Positions 34,013 to 42,493 of a DNA stretch of 54,344 nucleotides are shown piece after piece. Position numbers and translations under genes: made by a program. Below the pieces are notes generated by a model, which was not told where the DNA came from, made no database searches, and worked only from the letters and a program-made list of their open reading frames with translations. The stretch covers positions 1 through 54,344 of the forward strand of contig PBYI01000061.1 in NCBI GenBank assembly GCA_002729525.1, in the 5' to 3' direction. Each line of letters starts with the position of its first letter. The first letter of the stretch is position 1. The DNA is from Nocardioides sp. (GTDB lineage Bacteria > Actinomycetota > Actinomycetes > Propionibacteriales > Nocardioidaceae).

Positions 34013-35167
34013 ATGGACTTGCGTGAAACCGATGAGCAGAGCGCTCTGCGGGAGGCCGTGGCGAAGCTCGGACGGTCGTTCGGGCACCAGTACTTCGTCG
34101 AAAACTCGAAGTCCGGGGCCAAGAGTACCGAGCTCTGGAAGGCGGCAGGACAGCACGGCTTCTTGGGAGTGAACCTGGCAGAGGAGTACGGCGGCGGGGG
34201 CGCCGGCGTCTACGAGCTGCAGATCGTGGCCGAGGAGTTGGCGGCCGCCGGCTGCCCGCTCCTCATGATGGTGGCGTCTCCTGCGATCTGCGGGTCGGTG
34301 ATCCAGACTTTCGGCACGGAGGAGCAGAAGGAGCGGTGGCTCCGGCGTCTGGCCACCGGTGAGTCGATCATGGCGTTCGCCATCACCGAACCCGACGCAG
34401 GCTCGAACTCGCACAACATCTCGACATTCGCTCGGCGCGACGGTACCGACTACGTGCTGTCCGGCACCAAGTACTACATCTCCGGTGTGGACGAGGCTGA
34501 CGCCATCCTCGTCGTCGCCCGAACGGGCACGGACGACAGGGGCCGCGGCAAGCTGAGCCTCCTGGTGGTGCCCACCGATGCCGCCGGCCTCACGAAGACG
34601 GTCATTCCAGTGGAGATGACGGCACCGGACAAGCAGTTCACCCTCTTCTTCGACGATGTCCGCGTTCCTGCTGAGAGCCTGATCGGGGAAGAGGGCGACG
34701 GTCTGCGCCAGGTCTTCCAGGGTCTGAACCCAGAGCGGATTATGGGGGCAGCCATGGGCAACGGCATCGCTCGATATGCAATTGCCAAGGCGGCGGAGTA
34801 CGCCCAAGGACGCCAGGTGTGGGGCGTTCCGATCGGTACACACCAGGGCGTGGCGCACCCTCTGGCGCAGGCGAAGATCAACGCCGATCTTGCCCGCCTG
34901 ATGACGCAGCGGGCCGCATGGCTGCACGACGAGGGAGACCCCCTGGCCGGGGAGGCCGCCAACATGGCGAAGTTTGCCGCTGCCGAAGCAGGCATGGCCG
35001 CCTTGGACCAAGCCATCCAGACCCACGGCGGGAACGGGCTGTCGACGGAGTACGGGCTGGCCACCCTGTGGGGCTCGATGAGACTCATGCGGACCGCGCC
35101 GATTAGCCGGGAAATGATCCTCAACTATGTCGCCAGGCACAGTCTCGGCCTGCCGACCTCCTACTAG
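34013..35167 (+). CDS. acyl-CoA dehydrogenase (AtuD/citronellyl-CoA-like)
   Basis: 384 residues. Blocks: LRETDEQSALREAVAKLGRS, VNLAEEYGGGGAGVYELQIV, AFAITEPDAGSNSHNISTFA, GTKYYISGVDEADAILVVAR, GLNPERIMGAAMGNGIARYA, QTHGGNGLSTEYGLATLWGS and a C-terminus ISREMILNYVARHSLGLPTS. The MCAD-type E in YEGT is replaced (RTAPIS), so the catalytic Glu is probably that in LNPERI, as in isovaleryl-CoA dehydrogenase, which favours branched substrates. In the Atu pathway AtuD makes cis-geranyl-CoA before the carboxylation step, which fits its place beside the carboxylase. Confidence 0.92.
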   Translation: MDLRETDEQSALREAVAKLGRSFGHQYFVENSKSGAKSTELWKAAGQHGFLGVNLAEEYGGGGAGVYELQIVAEELAAAGCPLLMMVASPAICGSVIQTFGTEEQKERWLRRLATGESIMAFAITEPDAGSNSHNISTFARRDGTDYVLSGTKYYISGVDEADAILVVARTGTDDRGRGKLSLLVVPTDAAGLTKTVIPVEMTAPDKQFTLFFDDVRVPAESLIGEEGDGLRQVFQGLNPERIMGAAMGNGIARYAIAKAAEYAQGRQVWGVPIGTHQGVAHPLAQAKINADLARLMTQRAAWLHDEGDPLAGEAANMAKFAAAEAGMAALDQAIQTHGGNGLSTEYGLATLWGSMRLMRTAPISREMILNYVARHSLGLPTSY

Positions 35168-35177
35168 GGGGTACACG

Positions 35178-35954
35178 ATGACCACACTGCACGATGACGC
35201 GGTCACCTATGAAGTCGTCAACGGAGCCGCCTGGGTGACGCTGAACCGCCCAGAGGCAAGAAACGCCATCAACTCCGCTATCCGCGCTGGCCTGTTCGAG
35301 GCCGTCGACCGTTTCAACTCCGACGTTGAAGCGAAGGTCATGATCCTCACCGGAGCAGGCGACGCGGCCTTCTGCGCCGGAGGGGACCTCAAGGAGATGG
35401 CCGAGCAGAGGCTGGGGCCGCCTCCACCGGACTTCATTCCATACTTCGGCCGCACCGTCGCTGTCGACAAACCGACGATCGCGGCCGTCAACGGGGTGGC
35501 CTACGCAGGCGGCTTCCTCATGGCGCAGATGTGCGACCTGGTAGTCGCCGCCGCGCACGCCCGCTTCGCCGTGACGGAGGTAAAGGTCGGCCGCGGGTCG
35601 CCCTGGGCGGCTCCCTTGCCGTGGCTGATCCCACCCCGCGTGGCTATGCAGCTTCTGATCACGGGCGATCCCATCGACGCTGCGAGAGCGCGGGAGGCCG
35701 GGCTGGTCAACGAGGTGGTCCCTGCCGCACAGCTGCGCGAGGCGGCTCAGGAGCTGGCCGAGCGAATTGCGGCCAACGCCCCGCTGTCCGTCGCTGCATC
35801 GAAGGCTATGGTTTATGCATCAGCAGACCGCGGTTGGCATGACGCACTCGACGAGGCGGACCGGATTTGGGAGCCTGTCTACCTCAGCGCTGATGCACAG
35901 GAAGGTCCAAGGGCGTTCCGCGAGAAGCGCCCACCGCAATGGCAGGGCCGATGA
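35178..35954 (+). CDS. enoyl-CoA hydratase/isomerase family protein (AtuE-like)
   Basis: 258 residues, crotonase fold. NGAAWVTLNRPEARNAINSA at the start, the first oxyanion loop FCAGGDLKEM, then AVNGVAYAGGFLMAQMCDLV with the second oxyanion Gly, and TEVKVGRGSPWAAPLPWLIP in place of the usual E-x-x-x-G-x-x-P-G loop, so the second catalytic Glu may differ. In the Atu pathway this enzyme hydrates isohexenyl-glutaconyl-CoA. ATG 35178 has AGGGGG nearby. Confidence 0.9.
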   Translation: MTTLHDDAVTYEVVNGAAWVTLNRPEARNAINSAIRAGLFEAVDRFNSDVEAKVMILTGAGDAAFCAGGDLKEMAEQRLGPPPPDFIPYFGRTVAVDKPTIAAVNGVAYAGGFLMAQMCDLVVAAAHARFAVTEVKVGRGSPWAAPLPWLIPPRVAMQLLITGDPIDAARAREAGLVNEVVPAAQLREAAQELAERIAANAPLSVAASKAMVYASADRGWHDALDEADRIWEPVYLSADAQEGPRAFREKRPPQWQGR

Positions 35955-36781
35955 ACACGGGCGACCCGAGCATCGGTGGTATCGGCGACAAAGGCGTGCA
36001 GCTCGAGCTGCTGCTGCGTGATGTCGCCGCGGAAACGGGCTGCTTGATGAGCCTGCTGCTGCCTCTGCCCGTCGCCGCCTGGGAGAAGGCGACGCCCGCG
36101 GAAGGGTGGACAGTTCGAGATCAGGTGAGCCACCTGACGTTCTCAGACAACGCTGCCTATCTCGCACTCACCGACCGGGCCGCGTTCAACCGATTGCTCG
36201 CGGAGGCACAGCCGGACCCGGTCGCGTTCGTCGACCGAGCAAACATCCCCGGGCAGGGCATCGGCGTCCCTCAGCTCCTCGGCGGCTTCGTGCAGACGCG
36301 GGTGCAGATGGTGCAGGCACTTCGTTCGGTCGTCCCGCAGACCCGGGTCCCCTGGTTCGGGCCGTCGATGGGCGTGCTCTCCTTCGTCACCGCTCGGCTG
36401 ATGGAGACATGGGCCCATGGGCAAGACATCCGCGACGCCTTAGATGCGGACATGGTCGCGACGGATAGGCTCAGACATATTGTGGACCTCGGGGTTCGAA
36501 CCCTGCCGAACAGCTTCCGGGCGCACGGGCGACCGATCCCGGCGGCGCCTGTCCGGGTGGAGGTTACCGGCCCTACTGGAGAGTTATGGGTATGGGGTGA
36601 CGAGGGAGCGGCGAACCGCGTCACCGGGTCAGCGCTCGATTTCTGTCTCGTCATTACGCAGCGGCGTCATCCGCAGGACACCGACGTGATTACGAGCGGC
36701 CCGGTGGCGGCGGAGTGGATAGCGATAGCACAAGCTTTTGCGGGCCCGCCGGGGCCCGGCCGACGTGCGGGCCAATTTTAA
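35951..36781 (+). CDS. TIGR03084-like DinB/maleylpyruvate-isomerase-N protein
   Basis: 276 residues. LPVAAWEKATPAEGWTVRDQ, VSHLTFSDNAAYLALTD and ARLMETWAHGQDIRDALD contain the three spaced His/Asp/Glu positions of the DinB metal site (H in VSHL, H and D in AHGQD). The C-terminal half is the TIGR03084-type domain (VRVEVTGPTGELWVWG). Such actinobacterial proteins are often mycothiol-dependent enzymes, and this subtype frequently neighbours acyl-CoA catabolic genes. ATG 35951 overlaps the hydratase stop as ATGA. Confidence 0.8.
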   Translation: MNTGDPSIGGIGDKGVQLELLLRDVAAETGCLMSLLLPLPVAAWEKATPAEGWTVRDQVSHLTFSDNAAYLALTDRAAFNRLLAEAQPDPVAFVDRANIPGQGIGVPQLLGGFVQTRVQMVQALRSVVPQTRVPWFGPSMGVLSFVTARLMETWAHGQDIRDALDADMVATDRLRHIVDLGVRTLPNSFRAHGRPIPAAPVRVEVTGPTGELWVWGDEGAANRVTGSALDFCLVITQRRHPQDTDVITSGPVAAEWIAIAQAFAGPPGPGRRAGQF

Positions 36782-36923
36782 TCAGGCGCATCGCGAAGAA
36801 TATCCCCACCCGCCACCGCCCAGGGGTAAGCGGCTTTGGCTGATGAAATTAGAGGATCACGTCAGCCGGTGGCTAACTCGAAACCACCGGCCCAGCAAAA
36901 CCATTGAAAGTGGCGGAGGACGC

Positions 36924-37799
36924 GTGCCCCAGGACCTTGTTCAAAGCTCAGGACCGGACCGCAAGCTGGTGAGTTTTCCGTGCGGCGACGTAGTGCTCCG
37001 CGGTGAACAGTGGGCCGGTCTGCGGCCGGGGCGTGAGGTTCTCTTTCTTCACGGCGCGGGACAGACCAGACACTCCTGGAGCAAGGCTGCGGAGGAGATG
37101 GCTTGCTCAGGATGGACCTCCACCACTGTGGACCTGCGCGGGCATGGCGAGAGCGACTGGTCTCAGGATGCGGATTACAGGCTCAACGCGTACGCTTCCG
37201 ATGTCCAGAGCGTAGTCAGCCGGTTGGGCTCGCGGCCCGTGCTGGTTGGCGCGTCTCTGGGGGGCCTGAGCGCACTGACCGCACAAGCCTCCGATCCGGA
37301 TCTCGCACGCGCTCTAGTTCTGGTCGACATCGTACCCAGGGTATCGGCGGCCGGCTTTCATCGCATTCGGGACTTCATGACAGCTCACCTGCATGGGTTC
37401 AACTCCCTTCAGGAAGCCGCCAACGCGGTATCTGGGTACACTGGCAGAAAGCGGAGGCTCAACCTCGCGGGATTGCAGAGAAACGTCCGACTGCGTGAGG
37501 ACGGCCGCTGGTACTGGCACTGGGATCCTCGCATCCTCCCTGGTGAAGACATGGACAGCGAGTCGACGAAGCTTGTCGAGCATCTGCTGAGTGTTGCGCG
37601 AACAGTCACCATCCCCGTGCTGATCGTCAGGGGAGAGCACTCGGACGTCGTAACGGACGAGGGCGTGCAGGAATTGGATCACCTGCTGACCAACAGCTCG
37701 GTCGTCGAGGTCAGCGGTGCTGGCCATATGGTGACAGGACAAGATAACGATGTCTTCACGGCTGCAATCCTCGAATTCATTGCCAGACTGTCCACCTAA
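36924..37799 (+). CDS. alpha/beta hydrolase
   Basis: 291 residues. VLFLHGAGQTRHSWSKAAEE gives the oxyanion HG, TTVDLRGHGESDWSQDADYR the next strand, the nucleophile elbow is VGASLGGLSAL (Ser), the acid is likely D in VRGEHSDVVTDE, and the base is the His of SGAGHMVTG. Could hydrolyse a CoA thioester or a ring-opened intermediate; family members include menH-like and terpene-acid hydrolases. GTG 36924 with GGAGG 4 bases upstream is chosen; ATG 36843 (MKLEDHVSRW) is also in frame. Base composition drops in the 140 bases before it, and the IS3 remnant begins just after. Confidence 0.8.
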   Translation: MPQDLVQSSGPDRKLVSFPCGDVVLRGEQWAGLRPGREVLFLHGAGQTRHSWSKAAEEMACSGWTSTTVDLRGHGESDWSQDADYRLNAYASDVQSVVSRLGSRPVLVGASLGGLSALTAQASDPDLARALVLVDIVPRVSAAGFHRIRDFMTAHLHGFNSLQEAANAVSGYTGRKRRLNLAGLQRNVRLREDGRWYWHWDPRILPGEDMDSESTKLVEHLLSVARTVTIPVLIVRGEHSDVVTDEGVQELDHLLTNSSVVEVSGAGHMVTGQDNDVFTAAILEFIARLST

Positions 37800-37856
37800 C
37801 CTCGATCTTTGTATGGCCCTTGTGTCAGCCGTCGAGATGGGCCCAACGCCCACAGG

Positions 37857-38035
37857 TTGACCCACCGGCCCAGCGTCTGTTCCTTGACGCCAAGCTCACG
37901 AGCCACCACGGCGACCGGACGACCGGTGTTGATCACCAACTTCACGGCCTCGTCCTTGTATTCAGGAGTGAACCCCCGACGCTGTCTTCCCATGGTGGAG
38001 ATCCTCTCTTGCGGGGTGTCCACCGGACGGGGTCA
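37857..38035 (-). mobile_element. IS3-family remnant with orfA 5' part
   Basis: Leftward frame MGRQRRGFTPEYKDEAVKLV, then VARELGVKEQTLGRWVN, is the OrfA helix-turn-helix of another IS3 element. Similarity stops at about 37857 after the Trp-Val-Asn, and the frame continues with unrelated codons to 37796. The upstream end TGACCCCGTCCGGTGGACAC (inward from 38035) is the IS terminus. The remaining orfA and all of orfB are gone. Confidence 0.75.
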
Positions 38036-38428
38036 AGGCCACCGAGATCATGGTCCGTCTGGGAGCGGTGCCGGGGCTGGCTGCGCAAGCTCGCCCGCCG
38101 CGGTCCGCGCGGTGCACTACGCCTTCGTCAACGTGCACGGTGGTGGTGGGTGCCGGGCACGGAGAGACATGCGGACGCCCCTGTGCCAGCAACGGAGCAG
38201 GCGGTGGCGTGAGTCCTTCGGGGACACTTGCAAAATCGCGCGGGTTGGTCACTCATTGGTCACGGATTGAGTGAGAACCAGTGAAAGCGCGTGACGACAC
38301 GTGAGCAGCGTATGCCCAGGTCAGGGGGCACTTCTGCCAGTTCGTGCAAGTGCTTGAAAGGACTGGTGTTAAACGGAGGGTTGTTGGTTCGAGTCACCGC
38401 TCCTGTTCGATTCCACGAGGAGGCGAGT
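38036..38428. other. remnant region between two insertion sequences
   Basis: No gene recognised. Contains short inverted words (CACTCATT ... ATTGAGTG near 38251-38274) and GGTTCGAGTCACCGCTCC at about 38386, which faintly resembles a tRNA T arm and 3' end. It may be debris of an older integrative element, but I cannot show that. Confidence 0.4.
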
Positions 38429-38481
38429 TGATGGCGCTTGCCGAAATTCCCCAGTGATGCTCATCGAAAGTCCCCACCCTG
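38429..38481. repeat. IS21 left inverted repeat
   Basis: TGATGGCGCTTGCCGAAATT continuing to CCCCACCCTG; pairs with the right end (about 40763-40815) with scattered mismatches. Confidence 0.88.
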
Positions 38482-38489
38482 GGCGGTGG

Positions 38490-39331
38490 TCACTGTAGTG
38501 GTCGGCGGGTGCCGGTCGCGGTGGATCTGAGGGCGTCGTTCCTGGCGTGGTGGTCGCGGAGTCGGTAGGACTCGCCGTCGAGGTTGAGCACCCCGCTGCG
38601 GTGCAGGAGGCGGTCGAGCATGGCGGCGGCGACGGTGGTGTCGCCGAGGACCTCGCCCCAGCCCGCGACGCCGCGGTTGGTGGTCAGGATGATGCTGGTC
38701 TTCAGGTAGCGCTGGGAGACGACCTGGAAGAGCGCGGACGCGGCTTCGCCGGGCAGCGGGAGGTAGCCCAGTTCATCGATGACCAGCAGCGTGGGCCCGG
38801 CGAAGAACCGCATGGTGGTGGCCCAGCGGCCTTCGATCGCGGCGCGGTGGCAGCGGGCGGCGAGGTCGGCGGCGGTGGTGAATAGGTCCGGTAGCCGGCT
38901 TCGGCTGCAGCCCTTCCGAGCCCGACCGCGAGGTGTGTCTTCCCGACCCCTGGTGGTCCGATGAGGAGCACGTTGGTGGCGGTGTCGAGGTAGCGGCAGG
39001 TCGCGAGCTCGTCGATGATCTTGCGGTCGATGCCGGGGGCGGCGTCGAAGTCGAAGTCCGCCAACGTGGCCGGGGTCGGCAAGGACGCGAACCGCAGCCT
39101 GCCGGCGAGCTTGCGGGCTTCGGTTGCCTCGACCTCGCGGGCCAGCAGATACTCCAGGGTCGCGGTCATCGACCACTTCTCTTCCTCGGCTTGGGCGAGC
39201 ACGCTGGGCAGGTGCTCGGCCGCCGCAGACAGCTTCAACGTCGCGAGGTGGCCACGCAGCTGCTGGTAGAGGCTGGCTTGGCTCCCGGTCATCGGTGAGC
39301 TCATCGGCACGTCGATCTTGGTGTCGGTCAC
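38490..39331 (-). pseudogene. istB: IS21 IstB helper ATPase, frameshifted
   Basis: Starts GTG 39331 (overlapping the istA stop) as TDTKIDVPMSSPMTGSQASL. N-terminal IstB domain YQQLRGHLATLKLSAAAEHL; Walker A NVLLIGPPGVGKTHLAVGLG; then at about 38885 the frame breaks in a T run (YRTYS instead of YRTYFTTAADL). The remaining frame carries Walker B LLVIDELGYLPLPGEAASAL, sensor TTNRGVAGWGEVLGD and LDRLLHRSGVLNLDGESYRL. Restoring one base would give a normal 260-280-residue AAA+ helper, so it may be either decayed or a sequencing error. Confidence 0.88.
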
Positions 39332-40676
39332 GTGAGGGTGTTCCTTCCGGTTGCTGCTCGGTCGTACTTGGACAGGTCGATCACCACGTCGTCGTTGACG
39401 GCGGTGGCCTCGGGTTGTTGGCGGGCGCGTAGTTGCTCGGCGGCTGCGCGGGCTGCGGGCCCGGGCGGGATGCGTTCCTTGCGCCGGTGTGGCTGCTGGT
39501 GTCGTGGCCGGCCAGGACCAGCTACTCGAGAGCGATCACGTGGCCGTGGTCGCGGACCATCACTCCGGCACCGTCGGGTGCGAACTCGTGGCGGGCGATC
39601 ACGATCCCGCCCGCCGTGGCAATGTCGACGTGCTGCTCGCCGAGCCGCTGCGACACGACGACCTGGGCGCGAGCCAGCTCGGGCGGGACGGAGTAGAAGT
39701 TCCCCCGCCACGCGACCAGCGCCTGGGCGGACACAGTCCGTTCCTCGGTGATGGTCGTGGGGAACGGCGTGGTCGGCACCGAAGCGAGTGGCTCGGCTTC
39801 AGCGATGGTGAGCACACTTGCCTTGCCATGCGGCCCGGCGGCACGCAGCCGGGCGTCACCACGCAGGGCGCACCACTTGTCCAGCGATGCTTGGGCTTCC
39901 TCGACCGTAACGTCGTCGGGCAGGGTGCGCCACCAGCGTTGCGCGGCGGTGTGGTTGGACTTCTCCACCACGCCCTTGCGGTTGCCGCGTCGCGGTGGGC
40001 AGATCGCGACCTGGACGCCGTAGTGCTTGGCGACCGCCGCGAAGGTCGCGGTCACCTTCCCTGACTCGGGGTGACACACCGTGGTCATCCGGTCGAAGCG
40101 CCACTTCTTCGTCAGCCCGCCAAGCTTCCGCATGGTCTTGTCCAGGGCGTCGATGAGCTGGGCCTGGTCTTCGGCGGCCGCGAGGGTGCCGCGTCAGCGA
40201 CTGGAGTGCGCAAGCGCCCCGACGAGCAGGTGCGCGTTCTTGCCCCATCCCCAGTGCTCGGGCGGGTCGGGCAGCTCGACCCAGTCCCACTGGGTCTCCT
40301 CACCCGGCGGATGCTCGATCGGCGCATTCGCCCGACCCTTGGTCGCCGAACAAGGCTCGCAGTGCGGTCGCAATTCCCGGGTGCGAATCTGGCGAGTGAA
40401 CGTCGGATACGACCTGTCGTACCCGAGCCCGACGACCTCGTCGAACAACGTCACCGCCCACAGGTGCGGATCCTCCTTGAGGCGCTCGCTGACGTAGCCG
40501 GTGAACGGCTCGAACGGATCGTCGCCGGCTGGCTTCCGTTCGCCGGCGACCCGGTCGCCGTCGAGGTAGGCACGGATGGTCTTGCGGTCCCGGCCCAGGT
40601 GCCGGGCGATCGCAGAGATCGTCCAGCCCTGCCGGCGCAACGCGTGAGCGTCGATGTCTTCCTCCCGTGTCAGCAT
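39328..40676 (-). pseudogene. istA: IS21 IstA transposase, nonsense and frameshift
   Basis: From ATG 40676: MLTREEDIDAHALRRQGWTI, SAIARHLGRDRKTIRAYLDG (HTH), then the DDE core: ETQWDWVELPDP (first Asp) and AHLLVGALAHSSR. An in-frame TGA at 40194-40196 replaces the expected Trp codon (SRW). The frame continues as LIDALDKTMRKLGGLTKKWR (second Asp), GVQVAICPPRRGNRKGVVEK (catalytic Glu in VEK) and YSVPPELARAQVVVSQRLGE. It stops again near 39522. The C-terminus (RAAAEQLRARQQPEATAVND) is in another frame, implying a second lesion. Non-functional. Confidence 0.88.
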
Positions 40677-40762
40677 GGAAAGCGAGGGCTCCTTCGATAG
40701 ACGGCGTGTGGTCAGAGACCGCCATCTTCGAAGGAGCCCCACCCGCTTCCGGATGGGGCCAC

Positions 40763-40815
40763 AGGGTGGGGAATTTCAGTGAGCAGAACTGGGGAGATTC
40801 AGCTGAGCGCCATCA
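40763..40815. repeat. IS21 right inverted repeat
   Basis: Reads inward from 40815 as TGATGGCGCTCAGCTGAATC, ending CCCCACCCTG; pairs with the left end at 38429. Confidence 0.88.
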
Positions 40816-41211
40816 GAGTTGCGTCGCGTCGGCGAGAGCGTGAGCTTCGACGCCACCCTCGACGAAATCGTCCAGGCGCTCCTCACGACGGGCGCCATAC
40901 TACTGGCGACGCGACGCGTTGTCAGTGGGCGTGGTGGCCGCTGACTTTTGGACTTCTTCGTTGGGGTTTGTTGCGGTTCCCGTGGAGCGCAGGGATTTGA
41001 AGGTCGAACGAGGTTTCCGCCCACGCGTCGGGGCCTGCCTACGCAGGGCCGGAGACTTGAAGGTGGGCGGAAAGTGGGCGGATTTGACGGCAAATCGAGT
41101 CAGCCGACGTCAAGCGGTGAAGTCGTGCGTGTGGCGTTTGCGCAGGTCAGCCGCCAGAACCGTCAAACAGTGTCAAGCGACGGCAGGCGCTCAGCGCACT
41201 ACGGGTGTATC
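40816..41211. other. gene-free stretch left of the tRNA-end repeat
   Basis: No family recognised in any frame. Short words repeat: TTGAAGGTSG near 40997 and 41057, and GTCAA several times between 41110 and 41180 (ACGTCAAGCGG, CCGTCAAACAG, GTGTCAAGCGACGG). Such repeats beside an attachment site can be integrase arm sites or the end of a neighbouring element. Confidence 0.4.
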
Positions 41212-41246
41212 CCAGAGGTCGCAGGTTCAAATCCTGCCCCCGCTAC
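41212..41246. repeat. tRNA 3'-end direct repeat, left attachment site
   Basis: 35 bp beginning CCAGAGGTCGCAGGTTCAAA and ending CCCCCGCTAC; contains a complete T arm (GCAGG, loop TTCAAAT, CCTGC) and the acceptor 3' strand CCCCGCT with the discriminator A. Identical to 50886-50920. Upstream DNA has no D or anticodon arm, so it is not a gene. Confidence 0.88.
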
Positions 41247-41249
41247 GAA

Positions 41250-41286
41250 TTTCAGGCTCGGAGATCGTGGATCTCCGAGCCTGAAA
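41250..41286. terminator. 16-bp perfect hairpin next to attL
   Basis: TTTCAGGCTCGGAGAT, loop CGTGG, ATCTCCGAGCCTGAAA. Flanking A/T runs give it the look of a bidirectional terminator, which would insulate the integrase gene from the disrupted tRNA. Confidence 0.6.
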
Positions 41287-41384
41287 GCATTTGAGATTTG
41301 ATCCGACAGCCAGAAACCGGCCTTAGCGTCCCCAACTCCGAGCGGCCCGCCCGTGCCGCGGCATGGATCGGTAGGACGAGGCCC

Positions 41385-42419
41385 ATGACTCTCGCACTCG
41401 TCACGTCCTACGACACCCCGCTCGCTCCCGCCGCTGCTGTGCCCAGCACCCGCCTCTTCGGCTGGGGTGAGACGCCACCAGAGGGTTTGACCAGCCAGGA
41501 CCTCGACCGGATCACCGAAGCCGTCGCCGCCGGCCGCGCCAGATCAACGCGCCGCACCTACGCCTGGCAGTGGGGACGATTCGAGGACTGGTGCGCAGGC
41601 CGCGGCGTCCCCTCGATGCCCGCGACCCCGGCCACCGTCTGCGCCTCCCTCACCGACTTCGCCGCCCAGGGCGTCGCCGCCGGCACCATCGAATGCGCCT
41701 GCGCCGCCATCCGCGCGGCCCACGAGACTGAGGGCGAGCAGAACCCGATCGAGGACCTGTCGGTCAAGGTCGTCCGGCGCGGCCTGCGCCGCATGATCGG
41801 CACCGCGCCCCGACGTCAGACCCGACCCCTTAGCACCGACGAGATCCGCCGCATGGTGACCCAGATCGACCGCACCACTGCCCGCGGCACCCGCGACGCC
41901 GCCATCATCCTGCTCGGCTTCGCCTCGGCACTTCGCCGCTCCGAGGTCGCCGGCCTCGCTCTCGCCGACATCGAGCTCAAACCCGACGGACTGCTCATCC
42001 GGGTCCGCAAGTCCAAGACCGACCCCGAAGCGCGGGGACAACTGGTCGGTGTCGCCCACGGCCAGCACGTCGAGACCGACCCCGTCACCGCGCTGCACGG
42101 TTGGCTCGCGCACCGCGGCACCCGACCCGGCCAGCTCTTCACCGGGTTCCACCACGACCGGATCGGCACCCGGCCCTTCACCGGCAGTGGCCTGGCCCGC
42201 ATGCTGAAAGAACGCGCAGCCGCCGCCGGCATCCCCTCCGAACGCATCAGCGGCCACTCCCTGCGCGCCGGGCACGCCACCACCGCCGCCATGGCCGGCG
42301 TCGGCCTCGACCGCATCGCCGCCCAGACCCGGCACACCCGGATCTCCACCCTCGTCGAGCACTACATCCGCCCGCTCGACGCCATGCAGGTCACCTCCAG
42401 CCGCGACCTCGGTCTGTAG
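41385..42419 (+). CDS. tyrosine recombinase (integrase of the element)
   Basis: 344 residues. N-terminal SAM-like domain STRRTYAWQWGRFEDWCAGR (core binding). Catalytic domain with the R-H-R-H-Y set: R184 in ALRRSEVAGL, H291 and R294 in GHSLRAGHAT, H317 in TRHTRIST, and the nucleophile Y327 in LVEHYIRPLDA. It lies 139 bases inside the left tRNA-end repeat and would cut and join the 35-bp attachment sites. ATG 41385 (AGGACGAGG upstream) is preferred; the frame is open from 41298. Similar recombinases are common in actinobacterial islands. Confidence 0.9.
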   Translation: MTLALVTSYDTPLAPAAAVPSTRLFGWGETPPEGLTSQDLDRITEAVAAGRARSTRRTYAWQWGRFEDWCAGRGVPSMPATPATVCASLTDFAAQGVAAGTIECACAAIRAAHETEGEQNPIEDLSVKVVRRGLRRMIGTAPRRQTRPLSTDEIRRMVTQIDRTTARGTRDAAIILLGFASALRRSEVAGLALADIELKPDGLLIRVRKSKTDPEARGQLVGVAHGQHVETDPVTALHGWLAHRGTRPGQLFTGFHHDRIGTRPFTGSGLARMLKERAAAAGIPSERISGHSLRAGHATTAAMAGVGLDRIAAQTRHTRISTLVEHYIRPLDAMQVTSSRDLGL

Positions 42420-42493
42420 GCGCGTCACCTCTGGGAGGGCCTGTGCCCGGGTAGAGTGGTGATCGAACATAAGTTCGATGTTCGGGAGAGTCA

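Larger units (their letters stand above)
38429..40815 (-). mobile_element. IS21-family insertion sequence, 2387 bp
   Basis: The ends start TGATGGCGCT on both sides and match over about 50 bp (left from 38429, right inward from 40815), including the blocks CCCCAGT, TGCTCA, GAAA and TCCCCACCCTG. The flanks carry GAGT at 38425-38428 and at 40816-40819, a 4-bp target duplication, which is normal for IS21. istA and istB lie leftward with the usual GTGA overlap. Both genes are broken, so this copy is inactive unless helped in trans. Its clear target duplication implies a fairly recent insertion. Confidence 0.93.

Noticed and set aside
38386..38403. Third tRNA 3' fragment (GGTTCGAGTCACCGCTCC)
   Set aside because: The stem does not pair properly and the sequence differs from the 35-bp repeats; too weak to call.
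40194..40196. Programmed readthrough or selenocysteine at the TGA in istA
   Set aside because: The TGA stands where a Trp is expected and the gene has a second lesion downstream, so a nonsense mutation is simpler; no recoding structure was evident.
40776..41093. 105-residue minus-strand ORF near the IS21 right end
   Set aside because: It starts in the neighbouring gap, runs into the IS inverted repeat and has Ser/Arg/Pro-rich shadow composition.
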